From contig NZ_FZOT01000001.1 in the NCBI RefSeq assembly GCF_900188095.1, positions 637,025-701,024 on the forward strand: a stretch of DNA of 64,000 nucleotides. Reading direction: 5' to 3'. Below, one piece after another: positions 8,591-18,704 of this stretch; position 1 is the first letter of the stretch; every line of letters starts with the position of its first letter. The translations under genes and the position numbers were made by a program. The stretch comes from Noviherbaspirillum humi (GTDB lineage: Bacteria > Pseudomonadota > Gammaproteobacteria > Burkholderiales > Burkholderiaceae_D). A model generated the notes under the pieces. That model saw only the letters and a list, made by a program, of their open reading frames with translations. It was not told the origin of the DNA and did no database searches.

Positions 8591-10555
8591 ATGAACCTAT
8601 TCTTTGAAGAGTCCGGCGATTTCAAGGCCGGCGCCGTCCTTTCCCAGCAGGGCGAGGCGTACCAGGTGGAGACGCATACCGGCAAGCGCACCAAGGTCAA
8701 GGCCAAGGACGTGCTGCTGCAGTTCTCCGCGCCGGAGCCGGCCGAGCTGCTGGCCCAGGCACAGGTGGTGGCAGAGGAGATCGACCTCGACTTCCTGTGG
8801 GAAGTGGCGGGTCAGGAGGAATTCGGGTTCAACGAACTCGGCACCGAGTATTTCGGCCATGCGCCGCAGCCGCAGGAAGCCGCCGGCCTGGTGCTGCGCC
8901 TGCATGGCGCGCCGATGTACTTCTACCGCAAGGGCAAGGGCCGCTACAAGGCGGCGCCGGAAGATTCGCTGAAGGCGGCGCTGGCCGGCATCGAGAAGAA
9001 GAAGCAGCAGGCGCTGATCCAGGCGCAGTATGTCGACGAGCTGAAAGCCGGACGCCTGCCGGAGCCAATGCGCGCCATCGCCCTGCAGCTGCTGTTCCGT
9101 CCTGACAAGAGCAGCATCGAATACAAGGCGCTGGAAGCGGCCTGCGCCGAACTCCATACCAGTGCGCAGCAGCTGATGCTGGCCACCGGCGGCATCAAGT
9201 CGCCGAAGGAGCTGCACCTTTCCCGGTTCCTGTTCGAGCATTTCCCGCGCGGCACCGGCTTTCCCGCCGTCGCGCTGCCGTCCGCGCCGGCGTTGCCGGT
9301 GGCCGAGGTGCAAGCCTTCTCGATCGACGACGTCACCACCACCGAAATCGACGATGCTTTCTCGGTGCAGGCGCTGGAGGGCGGCAAGTTCCGCATCGGC
9401 ATCCACATCGCCGCGCCGGCCCTGGGCATTCAGCGCGGCGATGCCATCGACGCCATTGCCCGCCAGCGGCTGTCCACCGTCTACATGCCAGGCGACAAGA
9501 TCACAATGCTGCCGGATGCGCTGGTGGAGAAATTCACACTGGGCGAAGGCCGCGACTGTCCGGCCTTGTCCCTGTACGCCACCATCGACAGCGCCGACTG
9601 GTCGGTGCTCTCCACCGAGACCCGGGCCGAGGCGGTGCCCATCGCCGCCAACCTGCGCCACAACGACCTCGACGAACTGGTGACCGAGGAAGCGCTGGCC
9701 GCCGGCGCGGGCGAATATGCGCACAAGGCCGATATCGCCGTGCTGTGGCAATGGGCGCAGGTACTGGAGAAGGGGCGCATGGCCAAGCGCGAAGCCTTCG
9801 GCCTGAAACCGGAGCAGAACAACCGGGTCGACTTCAACTTCTACGTCGAGGATGACGTCGTCACCATCACCCGCCGCAAGCGCGGCGCGCCGCTCGACAA
9901 GATCGTGGCCGAGCTGATGATCTTCGCCAACAGCACCTGGGGCAAGCTGATGCATGACCAGGGCGTGCCCGGCATCTACCGCGCCCAGGGCGGCGGAGGC
10001 GGCTGGGCCAACCGCATGCAGGTGCGCATGCTGACCCACGCCGCGCCGCATCAGGGCCTGGGCGTGGACCAGTACGCCTGGAGCACCTCGCCGCTGCGGC
10101 GCTACACCGACCTGGTGAACCAATGGCAGATCCTGGCCTGCGTGCAGCACGGCGTGACTGCGCCGCTGGCGGCGCCTTTCAAGCCCAAGGATGCCGACCT
10201 GTTCGCCATCGTCTCCGCCTTCGATGCCGCTTATGCCGCCTATGCCGATTTCCAGTCGAACATGGAGCGCTACTGGTGCCTGCGCTGGCTGGCCCAGGAA
10301 AACGCGCGCCAGGTGGAAGCGGTGGTGCTGAAGGAAGAGATCCTGCGCCTGGTCGACATACCGCTGGTGATCAAGCTGGCCGGCATGCCGACGCTGGCGC
10401 GCGGCACGCCGGTGCGGCTGGATCTGATCCGCTGGGACGAGGTGGAGCTCGGCGTCGAGGCGCGCCTGCTGGAAGTGGTGCAGGCAGCAGCGCCGCCCGA
10501 AGCGGAAGCCGCTGCCGCCGATAGCGAACCCGATGCGGAAGTGGTATCGGAGTGA
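8591..10555 (+). CDS. RNase II/R-family 3'-5' exoribonuclease
   Basis: A 654-residue protein of the RNB superfamily, which degrades single-stranded RNA processively from the 3' end using Mg2+. The N-terminal region (MNLFFEESGDFKAGAVLSQQ) is the variant seen in betaproteobacteria. The RNB catalytic segment is near residues 244-260 (SIDDVTTTEIDDAFSV, with the paired aspartates), followed by IGIHIAAPAL, and STSPLRRYTDLVNQW is near 498-512. The C-terminal part could be a reduced S1/OB domain (ARGTPVRLDLIRWDEVELG). It is shorter than E. coli RNase R and close to RNase II in length. The last 30 residues are acidic and Ala-rich. Confidence 0.9.
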   Translation: MNLFFEESGDFKAGAVLSQQGEAYQVETHTGKRTKVKAKDVLLQFSAPEPAELLAQAQVVAEEIDLDFLWEVAGQEEFGFNELGTEYFGHAPQPQEAAGLVLRLHGAPMYFYRKGKGRYKAAPEDSLKAALAGIEKKKQQALIQAQYVDELKAGRLPEPMRAIALQLLFRPDKSSIEYKALEAACAELHTSAQQLMLATGGIKSPKELHLSRFLFEHFPRGTGFPAVALPSAPALPVAEVQAFSIDDVTTTEIDDAFSVQALEGGKFRIGIHIAAPALGIQRGDAIDAIARQRLSTVYMPGDKITMLPDALVEKFTLGEGRDCPALSLYATIDSADWSVLSTETRAEAVPIAANLRHNDLDELVTEEALAAGAGEYAHKADIAVLWQWAQVLEKGRMAKREAFGLKPEQNNRVDFNFYVEDDVVTITRRKRGAPLDKIVAELMIFANSTWGKLMHDQGVPGIYRAQGGGGGWANRMQVRMLTHAAPHQGLGVDQYAWSTSPLRRYTDLVNQWQILACVQHGVTAPLAAPFKPKDADLFAIVSAFDAAYAAYADFQSNMERYWCLRWLAQENARQVEAVVLKEEILRLVDIPLVIKLAGMPTLARGTPVRLDLIRWDEVELGVEARLLEVVQAAAPPEAEAAAADSEPDAEVVSE

Positions 10556-10596
10556 CACGCGGCGGGGCAGGCGCTGGATGGCGCGTCCGCCTGGCG

Positions 10597-10602
10597 TAAA
10601 AT
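10597..10602 (+). promoter_or_regulatory. Putative -10 element before the TonB-like gene
   Basis: TAAAAT in the context GGCGTAAAATGCCC, 48 bases before the ATG at 10651. It repeats the GTAAAAT string seen upstream of mpl and rfbB. No clear -35 box was found, so this is only a candidate. Confidence 0.3.
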
Positions 10603-10650
10603 GCCCTTGCCATCCACCGCCAACTTCCTGTTGTTGACATCTTGACCTTC

Positions 10651-11529
10651 ATGCAGCAAAACCGCGGCCTCACCATTGCCATCGCCATCTCGGTGCTGTT
10701 GCACGGCGCCCTGCTGGCGGTGCGCTTCGCCGCCCCCGAGGCCTTCAAGTTCAAGCCGGCCGATCCCGGCCTGGAAGTCATCCTGGTCAATGCCAAGCAT
10801 GACCGCAAGCCGGCCAAGGCGGAGGCGCTCGCCCAGTCCAACCTGGATGGCGGCGGCAATGCGGATGCCGGCCGCGCCAAGTCTCCGCTGCCCGACATGC
10901 GCAAGCACGAGAATGGCGAAGGCATGAAAGCCATGCAGCGCCGCATCCAGGAACTGGAGCAGCGGCAGCGGCAGCTGGCGCAGGCGGCACGCAAGACGCC
11001 GATGAAGACGCCGCCGGCCGGCGAAGCCGCGCCGCCGCGCGAGGCGCCGCGTCCCGAAGCGCGCGACATGGTCGACAGCGCCAGCGAAATCGCGCGCCGC
11101 GAAGCCGAGATCGCCAAGCAGCTGGAGGACTACAACAAGCGTCCGCGCAAGACCATGATCTCGCCGAGCACGCGCGAGGTGGGCTACGCCATGTATTACA
11201 ACGCGCTGCGGGAACGCATCGAAAAGGTCGGCACGCTAAATTTCCCGCAGCAGGATGGCCGCAAGCTCTACGGCGAACTGGTGCTGTCCATCCCGATCTT
11301 CCAGGACGGCAGCATCTACGAGAAGGAAGGCGGCATCACGGTCGACAAGTCGTCCGGCAATCCGGCGCTGGACGAGGCCGCCAAGCGCATCGTGCGCCGC
11401 TCCGCGCCCTTCGGGAAATTCCCGCCCAACATGCGCTCCAGCGACAAGGATGACGTCTGGGTGCTGGTGACGAATTTCAAATTCACCCGCGAAGGCGCGC
11501 TCGAAGCCAACCTGAAGGGCGGCGGCTGA
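10651..11529 (+). CDS. TonB C-terminal domain protein (energy transducer-like)
   Basis: A 292-residue protein. An N-terminal membrane anchor (about 5-26, AIAISVLLHGALLAVRF) is followed by a charged helical region rich in Glu/Gln/Arg (about 90-170, with coiled-coil-like EQRQRQLAQAARK). A C-terminal TonB-like domain (about 190-285) contains GELVLSIPIFQDGSI and RSAPFGKFPPNM. TonB-type proteins pass proton-motive force from ExbB/ExbD to outer-membrane receptors, but no exbBD lies nearby, so its partner is unknown. The ATG start was chosen over an upstream TTG at 10642 because the membrane segment follows directly. Confidence 0.8.
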   Translation: MQQNRGLTIAIAISVLLHGALLAVRFAAPEAFKFKPADPGLEVILVNAKHDRKPAKAEALAQSNLDGGGNADAGRAKSPLPDMRKHENGEGMKAMQRRIQELEQRQRQLAQAARKTPMKTPPAGEAAPPREAPRPEARDMVDSASEIARREAEIAKQLEDYNKRPRKTMISPSTREVGYAMYYNALRERIEKVGTLNFPQQDGRKLYGELVLSIPIFQDGSIYEKEGGITVDKSSGNPALDEAAKRIVRRSAPFGKFPPNMRSSDKDDVWVLVTNFKFTREGALEANLKGGG

Positions 11530-11600
11530 GCGTCCTGCAGCCCAGTGCCCAAGCGCATGAAGCGTGACAGGCGTTGAGCGCATGCATTATATTGACGCGT

Positions 11601-11621
11601 CCCGGCAGCGCCGCTGCCGGG
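11601..11621. repeat. Perfect inverted repeat between tonB-like gene and aroE
   Basis: Ten-base arms (CCCGGCAGCG / CGCTGCCGGG) around a single C. There is no T-run after it, so it is not a classic intrinsic terminator. It may act as one anyway or form a hairpin in the aroE leader. Confidence 0.5.
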
Positions 11622-11667
11622 TTCGACAGCATCCCGCGCCGCATCCGCGCTTATTCGATTCCGAGTC

Positions 11668-12486
11668 ATGCCAGATCGTTACGTCGTCATCGGTCATCCG
11701 ATCGCCCACAGCAAGTCCCCCGAAATCCACGCCAGCTTTGCCCGGCAGACCGGCCAGGACATCGTGTATGAACGCCTGCTTGCGCCGCTGGATGGCTTCG
11801 CCGCCACCGTGCGCGCTTTCATCGGCGAAGGCGGGCGCGGCGCCAATGTCACGGTGCCGTTCAAGCTGGAGGCGCATGCCCTGGCCGACCGCCTGACCGA
11901 ACGCGCCCGCGCCGCCGGCGCGGTCAACACCCTGGCCTTCGATGCCGACGGCATCCTCGGCGACAACACCGACGGCATCGGCCTCGTGACCGACATCGTG
12001 CGCAATGCCGGCATGTCGCTGCGGGGCGCGCGGGTGCTGCTGCTCGGCGCCGGCGGGGCGGCGCGGGGCGCCCTCCTGCCGCTGCTGCAGGAGGCGCCGG
12101 CGGAACTGGTCATCGCCAATCGCACGGTGGACAGGGCGCATGCCCTGGCACAGTCGTTCGCCGGTCACGGCCCGATCAAAGGCTGCGGCTTCGGGGAGGC
12201 GAAAGGGCGCTTCGATGTCGTCATCAATGCAACCGCCTCCAGCCTGGCGGACGACCTGCCGCCGATCGCTCCGGAGGTTTTCGAGGAAGGCACCCTGGCC
12301 TACGACATGATGTATGGCAGGCAGCCGACGCGCTTCATGCAGTTTGCCTCCGCCCAGGGCGCGCTCAGCCGCGACGGCCTCGGCATGCTGGCGGAGCAGG
12401 CGGCCGAAGCCTTCGCTCTCTGGCGCGGCTTGCGTCCCGCTACCGCGCCGGTGCTGGCGCAACTGCGCGCCGGCATGGCGGCATGA
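11668..12486 (+). CDS. aroE: Shikimate dehydrogenase
   Basis: A 272-residue NADPH-dependent enzyme reducing 3-dehydroshikimate to shikimate. Shikimate-binding elements are present: HSKSPEIH near residue 13 and NVTVPFK with the catalytic lysine near 69, then the Asp in DNTDGIG near 105. The NADP loop is GAGGAARG at about 127-134. The C-terminal stretch [17 protein letters not shown] is typical of AroE. Its stop overlaps the mtgA start as ATGA, so the two are translationally coupled. Confidence 0.95.
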   Translation: MPDRYVVIGHPIAHSKSPEIHASFARQTGQDIVYERLLAPLDGFAATVRAFIGEGGRGANVTVPFKLEAHALADRLTERARAAGAVNTLAFDADGILGDNTDGIGLVTDIVRNAGMSLRGARVLLLGAGGAARGALLPLLQEAPAELVIANRTVDRAHALAQSFAGHGPIKGCGFGEAKGRFDVVINATASSLADDLPPIAPEVFEEGTLAYDMMYGRQPTRFMQFASAQGALSRDGLGMLAEQAAEAFALWRGLRPATAPVLAQLRAGMAA

Positions 12487-13178
12487 AGCTTTTCAAGCGC
12501 CTGCTGCTGTGGCTGCTGCTGGCGCCGGTGATCGCGGTGCTGCTGATGCAGCTGTATTTCTTTGCCCTGATCTGGTGGTGGGTCGACCACAATCCCGGCT
12601 CCACCAGCTTCATGCGCCAGCAGCTGGCGGTGCTGCAGGAAAAGAATCCGGGCGCGAAGCTGCGGCACAAATGGGTGCCCTACGACCGCATCTCGAATCA
12701 TCTCAAGCGCGCCATCATCGCCGCCGAGGACTCCAACTTTTCCGAGCACGAGGGCGTGGACTGGCAGGCGATGCAGAAGGCCTTCGAAAAGAATTCGCAG
12801 AAAGGCAAGGTGGTCGCCGGCGGCTCCACCATCACCCAGCAGCTGGCGAAGAACCTGTTCCTGTCCGGCGAGCGCAGCTATCTGCGCAAGGCGCAGGAAG
12901 TGGTCATCACCTACATGCTCGAATTCTGGATGGACAAGGAGCGGATCTTCGAGATCTACCTCAATGTCGTGGAATGGGGCAACGGCGTGTTCGGCGCCGA
13001 GGCCGCCGCCAATTACTATTACGGCATTCCGGCGGCCAGCCTGGGCCCGGCCCAGGCGGCGCGCCTGGCGGTGATGCTGCCCAAGCCGCGCTTCTATGAC
13101 AAGAACCGCAATTCCCCTTATCTTGCGCGCCGCACCGATCTGATCCTGCGCCGCATGAGCGCGGCGGAGCTGCCCTGA
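12483..13178 (+). CDS. mtgA: Monofunctional peptidoglycan glycosyltransferase
   Basis: A 231-residue GT51 enzyme that polymerises lipid II glycan strands on the periplasmic side. One N-terminal transmembrane helix (about 7-35) anchors it. The GT51 motifs follow: [15 protein letters not shown] with the catalytic glutamate near residue 81, [15 protein letters not shown] near 115-129, and a second acidic motif in [20 protein letters not shown]. No transpeptidase domain is present. Pairing with aroE is common in Burkholderiales. Confidence 0.95.
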   Translation: MKLFKRLLLWLLLAPVIAVLLMQLYFFALIWWWVDHNPGSTSFMRQQLAVLQEKNPGAKLRHKWVPYDRISNHLKRAIIAAEDSNFSEHEGVDWQAMQKAFEKNSQKGKVVAGGSTITQQLAKNLFLSGERSYLRKAQEVVITYMLEFWMDKERIFEIYLNVVEWGNGVFGAEAAANYYYGIPAASLGPAQAARLAVMLPKPRFYDKNRNSPYLARRTDLILRRMSAAELP

Positions 13179-13197
13179 CCCTTCCGAACGCGGCGGC

Positions 13198-13224
13198 ATG
13201 ACCGAAGTCACGGCCTCCGGTCAT
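13198..13224 (+). terminator. Weak terminator-like hairpin after mtgA
   Basis: ATGACCG and CGGTCAT can pair (7 bp) around a 13-base loop, and TTTTG overlaps the end of the stem. It would end the tonB-aroE-mtgA transcript. The stem is short and the loop long, so the call is tentative. Confidence 0.3.
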
Positions 13225-13249
13225 TTTGCCGCAATGCAGCGATCAACCC

Positions 13250-13278
13250 TTGCTTGCCCCTGTCTAAGTCAGTACACT
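13250..13278 (+). promoter_or_regulatory. Candidate sigma-70 promoter for corA
   Basis: TTGCTT and TACACT are separated by 17 bases. The matches to consensus are partial (TTG at -35; TA-A-T at -10). If used, the corA transcript would carry a leader of roughly 245 bases. Confidence 0.3.
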
Positions 13279-13528
13279 TGCGCTGTTTTCATTTCCGGAG
13301 ACCCGTCTTGGGGAGTCCCAGTAGAACTCGTTTGCTGTCAGCCAACGGCTATCCGGCAAGAGTGCGCTAACCCAGGCTTGTCCTCCAGCGCCGCTTGCCA
13401 GACCCTGGTAGGTGGGCGCATCCCGGCCGGCATTCTTCGGCCCGCGTTCCCCTGATTTTCATGTCATTGCAGGTCGCAGCGCCTGCGATATGGCCATGCG
13501 TCCGCCGGCGCCATGGCCGGGAGAACCT

Positions 13529-14494
13529 ATGATCAATGTATTCGTCTTGCAGAACGGCCGCCTGAGCCAGGTGAATGTGGAGAGCCGCGATGATCTGCTG
13601 AACATCGCGCCGGTATGGGTGGACCTGACCGACCCGACCGAGGAAGAACGGGCCCTGGTGAAAAGCGCGTACGACGTGATCCTGCCGGGCGAAGACGAAG
13701 TCAAGGACATCGAAGCCTCAGCCCGCTACTACGAGGCGGAGAACGGCGACCTGCACCTGCGCACCGATTTCCTGATCGAGGAAGAGGACGGCCCGTCGCG
13801 GGTGGTGACGGTGGCCTTCATCCTGGCCAAGGACATCCTGTTCTCCATGCATGCGGAGGACCTGCCGGTGTTCCGCCTGGTGCGCCTGCGCGCCCGTTCG
13901 CGGCCGGGCTCCATCACCGACCACAAGGATGTGCTGCTGGATCTCTACGCCACTGACGCCGAGTATTCGGCCGATGCGCTCGAGACTATGTACAACACCC
14001 TGGAAGAAGTCAGCCGGCGCGTGCTGCAGAAAGAGCTGACCGACCAGGACGCGGCCGATGCGCTCAATGCCATCGCCCAGGAAGAAGACTTGAACGGCCG
14101 CATCCGCCGCAACATGATGGATACGCGGCGCGCGGTCAGCTTCCTGATGCGCGGCCGGCTGCTGAATTCCGAGCAGTTCGAGGAAGGCCGGCAGATCCTG
14201 CGCGACATCGAATCGCTCGACGGCCACACCGCCTTCCTGTTCGACAAGATCAACTTCCTGATGGATGCCACGGTCGGCTTCATCAACATCAACCAGAACA
14301 AGATCATCAAGATCTTTTCGGTGGCCAGCGTCGCCTTCCTGCCGCCGACGCTCATCGCCAGCATCTACGGCATGAACTTCAAGTTCCTGCCGGAGCTGGA
14401 CTGGCATTTCGGCTATCCCTTCTCGCTCAGCCTGATGGTGGCAAGCGCCATCGCGCCGTTCTGGTATTTCCGCCGCCGCGGCTGGCTGAAGTAA
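13529..14494 (+). CDS. corA: CorA-family magnesium/cobalt transporter
   Basis: A 321-residue protein of the CorA family, which forms pentameric inner-membrane Mg2+/Co2+ channels. The start MINVFVLQNGRLSQ is preceded by GGGAGAACCT, a good ribosome site; upstream in-frame codons look non-coding. A large acidic cytoplasmic domain (about 1-255) is followed by two C-terminal transmembrane helices. The signature GMN motif is in SIYGMNFKFLPEL near residue 287, and a basic tail (RRRGWLK) follows. The long untranslated leader might sense Mg2+, but that is unproven. Confidence 0.93.
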   Translation: MINVFVLQNGRLSQVNVESRDDLLNIAPVWVDLTDPTEEERALVKSAYDVILPGEDEVKDIEASARYYEAENGDLHLRTDFLIEEEDGPSRVVTVAFILAKDILFSMHAEDLPVFRLVRLRARSRPGSITDHKDVLLDLYATDAEYSADALETMYNTLEEVSRRVLQKELTDQDAADALNAIAQEEDLNGRIRRNMMDTRRAVSFLMRGRLLNSEQFEEGRQILRDIESLDGHTAFLFDKINFLMDATVGFININQNKIIKIFSVASVAFLPPTLIASIYGMNFKFLPELDWHFGYPFSLSLMVASAIAPFWYFRRRGWLK

Positions 14495-14520
14495 GCAGGC
14501 GTCCTCCTGATACGGAAAGC

Positions 14521-14548
14521 AAAATGCCCGGCACTGCCGGGCATTTTT
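14521..14548. terminator. Bidirectional terminator between corA and hemL
   Basis: ATGCCCGGC and GCCGGGCAT form a 9-bp GC-rich stem with an ACT loop. The stem is flanked by AAA on one side and TTTTT on the other, so it can serve corA (plus) and hemL (minus), which converge here. Confidence 0.85.
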
Positions 14549-14571
14549 CATGGAGACCTGCCTTGAAGCCT

Positions 14572-15858
<1,287 letters not shown>

Positions 15859-15871
15859 GCTGGAGATGGAA

Positions 15872-16711
15872 TCAGAGAGGGGGATCTTCCTGGCGGGCGT
15901 CGTTTTCACGCGTCCAGAAATAGCGGTCGGGAAGCAGCCGGCCCATGCCGAGGCGCTGCGCGGCCGCCAGGGAGGCATGGGTGAACTCCTGCGCTTCGAG
16001 GACGGCGTCGGGCACGTCCATGCCGTTGGCCAGCATGGCGGCGATGGTGGCCGACAGCGTCGTGCCGGCGCCGCTGAACGGGCCGGCCATGCGCTGCCAG
16101 CTGTCGGCGCGTACCTGCCCGGATTCGTCGAACAGGCTGTTGCTCACCTCCTGCACTTCGCCCGGCGTGCCGGTCACAAATACATATTCGCAGCCCATGT
16201 CGATCAGGCGCATGGCATCGGCAGCGAGCAGATCGTCGCGCGAGGCCTCGCGCCAGGTTTCGGCCAGGCGCGACAGTTCCACCGCCGAGATCAGCAGCAG
16301 CGTCGCCTGCGGAATGAGCAGTTCGCGTACCGCCACCAGCAGGTCCTCGCCTTCCTGGCCCTGGTCGGGCAAGGCGGAAAGAAAGGGGTCGAGGATGAGC
16401 GGCACGTCGGGGTAGTCGGAGACCACTTCGGCGATGGCCGACACCGACTCGATACTGCCCGGCATGCCGATCTTGAAGGCGGCCACCGGCATGTCCTCCA
16501 GGACCACGCGCGCCTGGTCCGCCACCCAGTCGGCATCGATGGCTTGCATGTCTTCGATGCGGGTGGTGTCGCTGATGAGGATGGATGTCACGACCGACAC
16601 GCCCTGGCAACCCATGGCGGCGAAGCAGCCCAGGTCAGCCTGGATGCCTACCGCGCCCGTCGGGTCCGCAGGACCGAAGGTCATGATGAGCGGGGGAAGT
16701 TGGTTTTGCAC
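15872..16711 (-). CDS. thiD: Hydroxymethylpyrimidine/phosphomethylpyrimidine kinase
   Basis: A 279-residue ribokinase-fold enzyme of thiamine synthesis, phosphorylating HMP and HMP-P. The N-terminal region reads [22 protein letters not shown], where the family usually has SGSDSGGGAGIQADLK; the GIQADL part is intact but the upstream residues differ. The C-terminal anion-hole motif is present as [14 protein letters not shown], in which the usual GTGCT(L)S is altered to GAGTTLS. These changes could affect substrate preference. It lies 13 bases upstream of hemL and is divergent from the rubredoxin gene. Confidence 0.82.
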   Translation of the reverse strand: MQNQLPPLIMTFGPADPTGAVGIQADLGCFAAMGCQGVSVVTSILISDTTRIEDMQAIDADWVADQARVVLEDMPVAAFKIGMPGSIESVSAIAEVVSDYPDVPLILDPFLSALPDQGQEGEDLLVAVRELLIPQATLLLISAVELSRLAETWREASRDDLLAADAMRLIDMGCEYVFVTGTPGEVQEVSNSLFDESGQVRADSWQRMAGPFSGAGTTLSATIAAMLANGMDVPDAVLEAQEFTHASLAAAQRLGMGRLLPDRYFWTRENDARQEDPPL

Positions 16712-16768
16712 GGCTGGTAGATTAAGATAAGCGACTTTGCATTTTACTTGATTGAAGGGCGCGCTACC

Positions 16769-16963
16769 GTGACCAATAACGAAACATCGAACCAGCCATT
16801 TCAGACCTGGATGTGCCTGATTTGCGGGTGGGTCTACGACGAGGAAGCCGGCCTCCCCGAGGAAGGTATCGCGCCGGGTACGCGCTGGGCGGATGTGCCG
16901 ATGAACTGGACTTGCCCGGAATGCGGCGCGCGCAAGGAAGACTTCGAAATGGTGCCGGTCTGA
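16769..16963 (+). CDS. Rubredoxin
   Basis: A small iron electron carrier of 64 residues. The GTG start at 16769 is preceded by GAAGG (16754-16758) at a suitable distance; an upstream TTG at 16748 would add seven residues. Two CxxCG-type knuckles bind iron: CLICGWVYDEEAG and CPECGARKEDFE. GTRWADVPMNWTCP is the typical aromatic core. It sits before the pilG operon, an arrangement recurrent in Burkholderiales, but no functional link to pili is evident. Confidence 0.93.
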   Translation: MTNNETSNQPFQTWMCLICGWVYDEEAGLPEEGIAPGTRWADVPMNWTCPECGARKEDFEMVPV

Positions 16964-17134
16964 TCGACCGCTTCATGTCCGGCGGCAGCCCTCCCTTGCC
17001 GGCGCCGGGCTCATTGCATGAAGACCATCGACCGTGCCACTCTCGCAAGGCCTCGCGTCGAAGTGATGAGCAAACCATAAGCATTTGACGCAAAAACCAC
17101 GGCGGCTGCGGCAAATCGCGCTACCCATTGCCCC

Positions 17135-17149
17135 AAAGCATCATGCTTT
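17135..17149. repeat. Perfect palindrome upstream of pilG
   Basis: AAAGCAT-C-ATGCTTT, 15 bases, 48 bases before the pilG ATG and within a 234-base gene-free stretch. It lies where a promoter or operator would be expected. The regulator is unknown. Confidence 0.5.
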
Positions 17150-17197
17150 ATGTTACCGTTCACCGGGTTTAGGGCTCGCGACTTCCGAGATGACGTC

Positions 17198-17599
17198 ATG
17201 ACAACAGCACGAGACAACGCCACGCTCAAGATCATGGTGATCGACGACAGCAGCACCATTCGTCGTTCCGCTGAAATTTTCCTCGGCCAGGCCGGCTACC
17301 AGGTCGTCCTTGCCGACGACGGCTTCGACGCGCTGGCCAAGCTGCACGACCACAAGCCGGCGCTGATCTTCTGCGACATCCTGATGCCGCGCCTGGACGG
17401 TTACCAGACCTGCGCGCTCATCAAGAAGAGCAGCCGCTTCCATGCCACCCCGGTGGTGATGCTGTCTTCCAAGGATGGCCTCTTCGATCGCGCGCGCGGC
17501 GCCATGGTCGGTTCCGACGCCTACCTCACCAAGCCCTTTACCAAAGACAGTCTCATCAAGATCGTGCGCGAGCATACCGAACGCATGCTCGCCGAATAA
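17198..17599 (+). CDS. pilG: Twitching-motility response regulator PilG
   Basis: A 133-residue single-domain receiver. The acidic pair is in MVIDDSSTIRR, the phospho-acceptor Asp in FCDILMPRLDG, and the conserved Lys in YLTKPFTKDSL. The start at 17198 is favoured over an ATG at 17150, which would put 16 unconserved residues before the receiver fold. In the Pil-Chp system PilG is phosphorylated by ChpA and promotes pilus extension. First gene of pilG-pilH-pilI-pilJ-chpA. Confidence 0.92.
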   Translation: MTTARDNATLKIMVIDDSSTIRRSAEIFLGQAGYQVVLADDGFDALAKLHDHKPALIFCDILMPRLDGYQTCALIKKSSRFHATPVVMLSSKDGLFDRARGAMVGSDAYLTKPFTKDSLIKIVREHTERMLAE

Positions 17600-17617
17600 C
17601 TCCGTAACAGACATTCC

Positions 17618-17983
17618 ATGGCCATCCAAAAAGTCCTCATCGTCGACGACTCGCCGACCGAGCGTTACTTCCTGACCGACATCCTGGTGAAGAGCGGCTT
17701 CTCCGTCTCCACCGCCGAGAACGGCGAAGAAGCGCTGCTGAAGATCAAGGCTGACAAGCCCCATCTGATTCTGATGGACGTGGTCATGCCCGGCCAGAAC
17801 GGCTTCCAGGTAACGCGCTCGCTGGCGCGCGACCCGGCGACCCAGGACGTGCCCATCATCATCTGCACCAGCAAGGGCCAGGAGACCGACCGCATCTGGG
17901 GCATGCGCCAGGGCGCCCGCGACTACATCGTCAAGCCGGTCGATCCCAAGGAACTGCTGGCGAAGATCGGCGCGATCGCCTGA
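17618..17983 (+). CDS. pilH: Twitching-motility response regulator PilH
   Basis: A 121-residue receiver domain beginning MAIQKVLIVDDSPTERYFL. The phospho-acceptor Asp is in LILMDVVMPGQNGFQ and the conserved Lys in YIVKPVDPKELL. PilH is the second receiver of the Pil-Chp system and is thought to act as a phosphate sink or retraction regulator. It starts 18 bases after pilG. Confidence 0.92.
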   Translation: MAIQKVLIVDDSPTERYFLTDILVKSGFSVSTAENGEEALLKIKADKPHLILMDVVMPGQNGFQVTRSLARDPATQDVPIIICTSKGQETDRIWGMRQGARDYIVKPVDPKELLAKIGAIA

Positions 17984-17996
17984 CGCGCGACCAAGC

Positions 17997-18572
17997 ATGG
18001 CCAACGGCGAATCCGATATCGATACCGGCCGGCGCGGTCTGGCGCCGGAAGGCGGCGCTCGCCGCACCCGCCTGCGCGAATTCCAGGCCGAGCTGATGGA
18101 GCGCATGCAGGCGGCCAGCACCGGCCTGCCGCATGCGACGCGCCGCCTCGGTCTCATCGCCGGCGGCCGGCGGTGGCTGCTGAACCTGCAGCAGGCGGGC
18201 GAAATCGTTGCGGCCGAGGCCATCACCGAAGTGCCGCTGACCCAGGACTGGTACCTCGGGCTAGTCAACATCCGCGGCAACCTGACCGGCGTCGTTGACC
18301 TCGGCCGCTATCTCGGCCTGGAGGCGGTCACGCCAGACAAGCAAAGCCGCATCATCGCTTTTGCGCCCGGCCTGTCATTTCCCTGCGGCCTGCTGGCTTC
18401 GCGCGTCACCGGCCTGCGCGACGTGGCCGAGATGACGCCGCAGGACCGCGACCCCATGCTCGATCCGTCATGGGTGGCGCGGCATTACACCGACCGGCTG
18501 GAACAGCGCTGGACCGAAATCGACCTGCTGCCCCTGCTGCAGGATCCGCGCTTTCTGCAGATAGGCCGGTAG
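17997..18572 (+). CDS. pilI: CheW-like adaptor PilI
   Basis: A 191-residue protein with a CheW domain from about residue 45 to 185 (LGLIAGGRRWLLNLQQAGEI; YLGLVNIRGNLTGVVDLGRYLG). CheW-type adaptors couple the chemoreceptor (PilJ) to the kinase (ChpA). The first 40 residues are polar and probably flexible. A 132-base gap separates it from pilJ and shows no gene. Confidence 0.9.
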   Translation: MANGESDIDTGRRGLAPEGGARRTRLREFQAELMERMQAASTGLPHATRRLGLIAGGRRWLLNLQQAGEIVAAEAITEVPLTQDWYLGLVNIRGNLTGVVDLGRYLGLEAVTPDKQSRIIAFAPGLSFPCGLLASRVTGLRDVAEMTPQDRDPMLDPSWVARHYTDRLEQRWTEIDLLPLLQDPRFLQIGR

Positions 18573-18704
18573 CGCCCATGCAGCGCACCTTTCCCACCAG
18601 CCTCGGCCTGGCATGCGCATCGCGCTGCCGGCGTATGAGTGCTGCGCAAACAGCAACGGCCTGCGCCGACACGCCGCAGGACAATCGCAATCAGGAGACC
18701 TGAG

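Larger units (their letters stand above)
13179..13528 (+). other. 350-base non-coding region upstream of corA
   Basis: No convincing gene. It holds a weak terminator-like hairpin just after mtgA (13198-13224), a candidate sigma-70 promoter (13250-13278) and about 250 bases of GC-rich sequence before the corA ATG. Short inverted repeats occur in the leader (for example GGCCG...CGGCC around 13428-13445). I cannot assign it to a known riboswitch class. Confidence 0.5.

Noticed and set aside
8597..10558. 653-codon minus-strand open frame opposite the RNase gene
   Set aside because: It mirrors the RNase II-family gene almost end to end and has shadow-type composition without motifs.
13198..13455. 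85-codon plus-strand open frame between mtgA and corA
   Set aside because: No ribosome site, no recognisable fold, and it covers a terminator-like hairpin and a candidate promoter; treated as non-coding leader.
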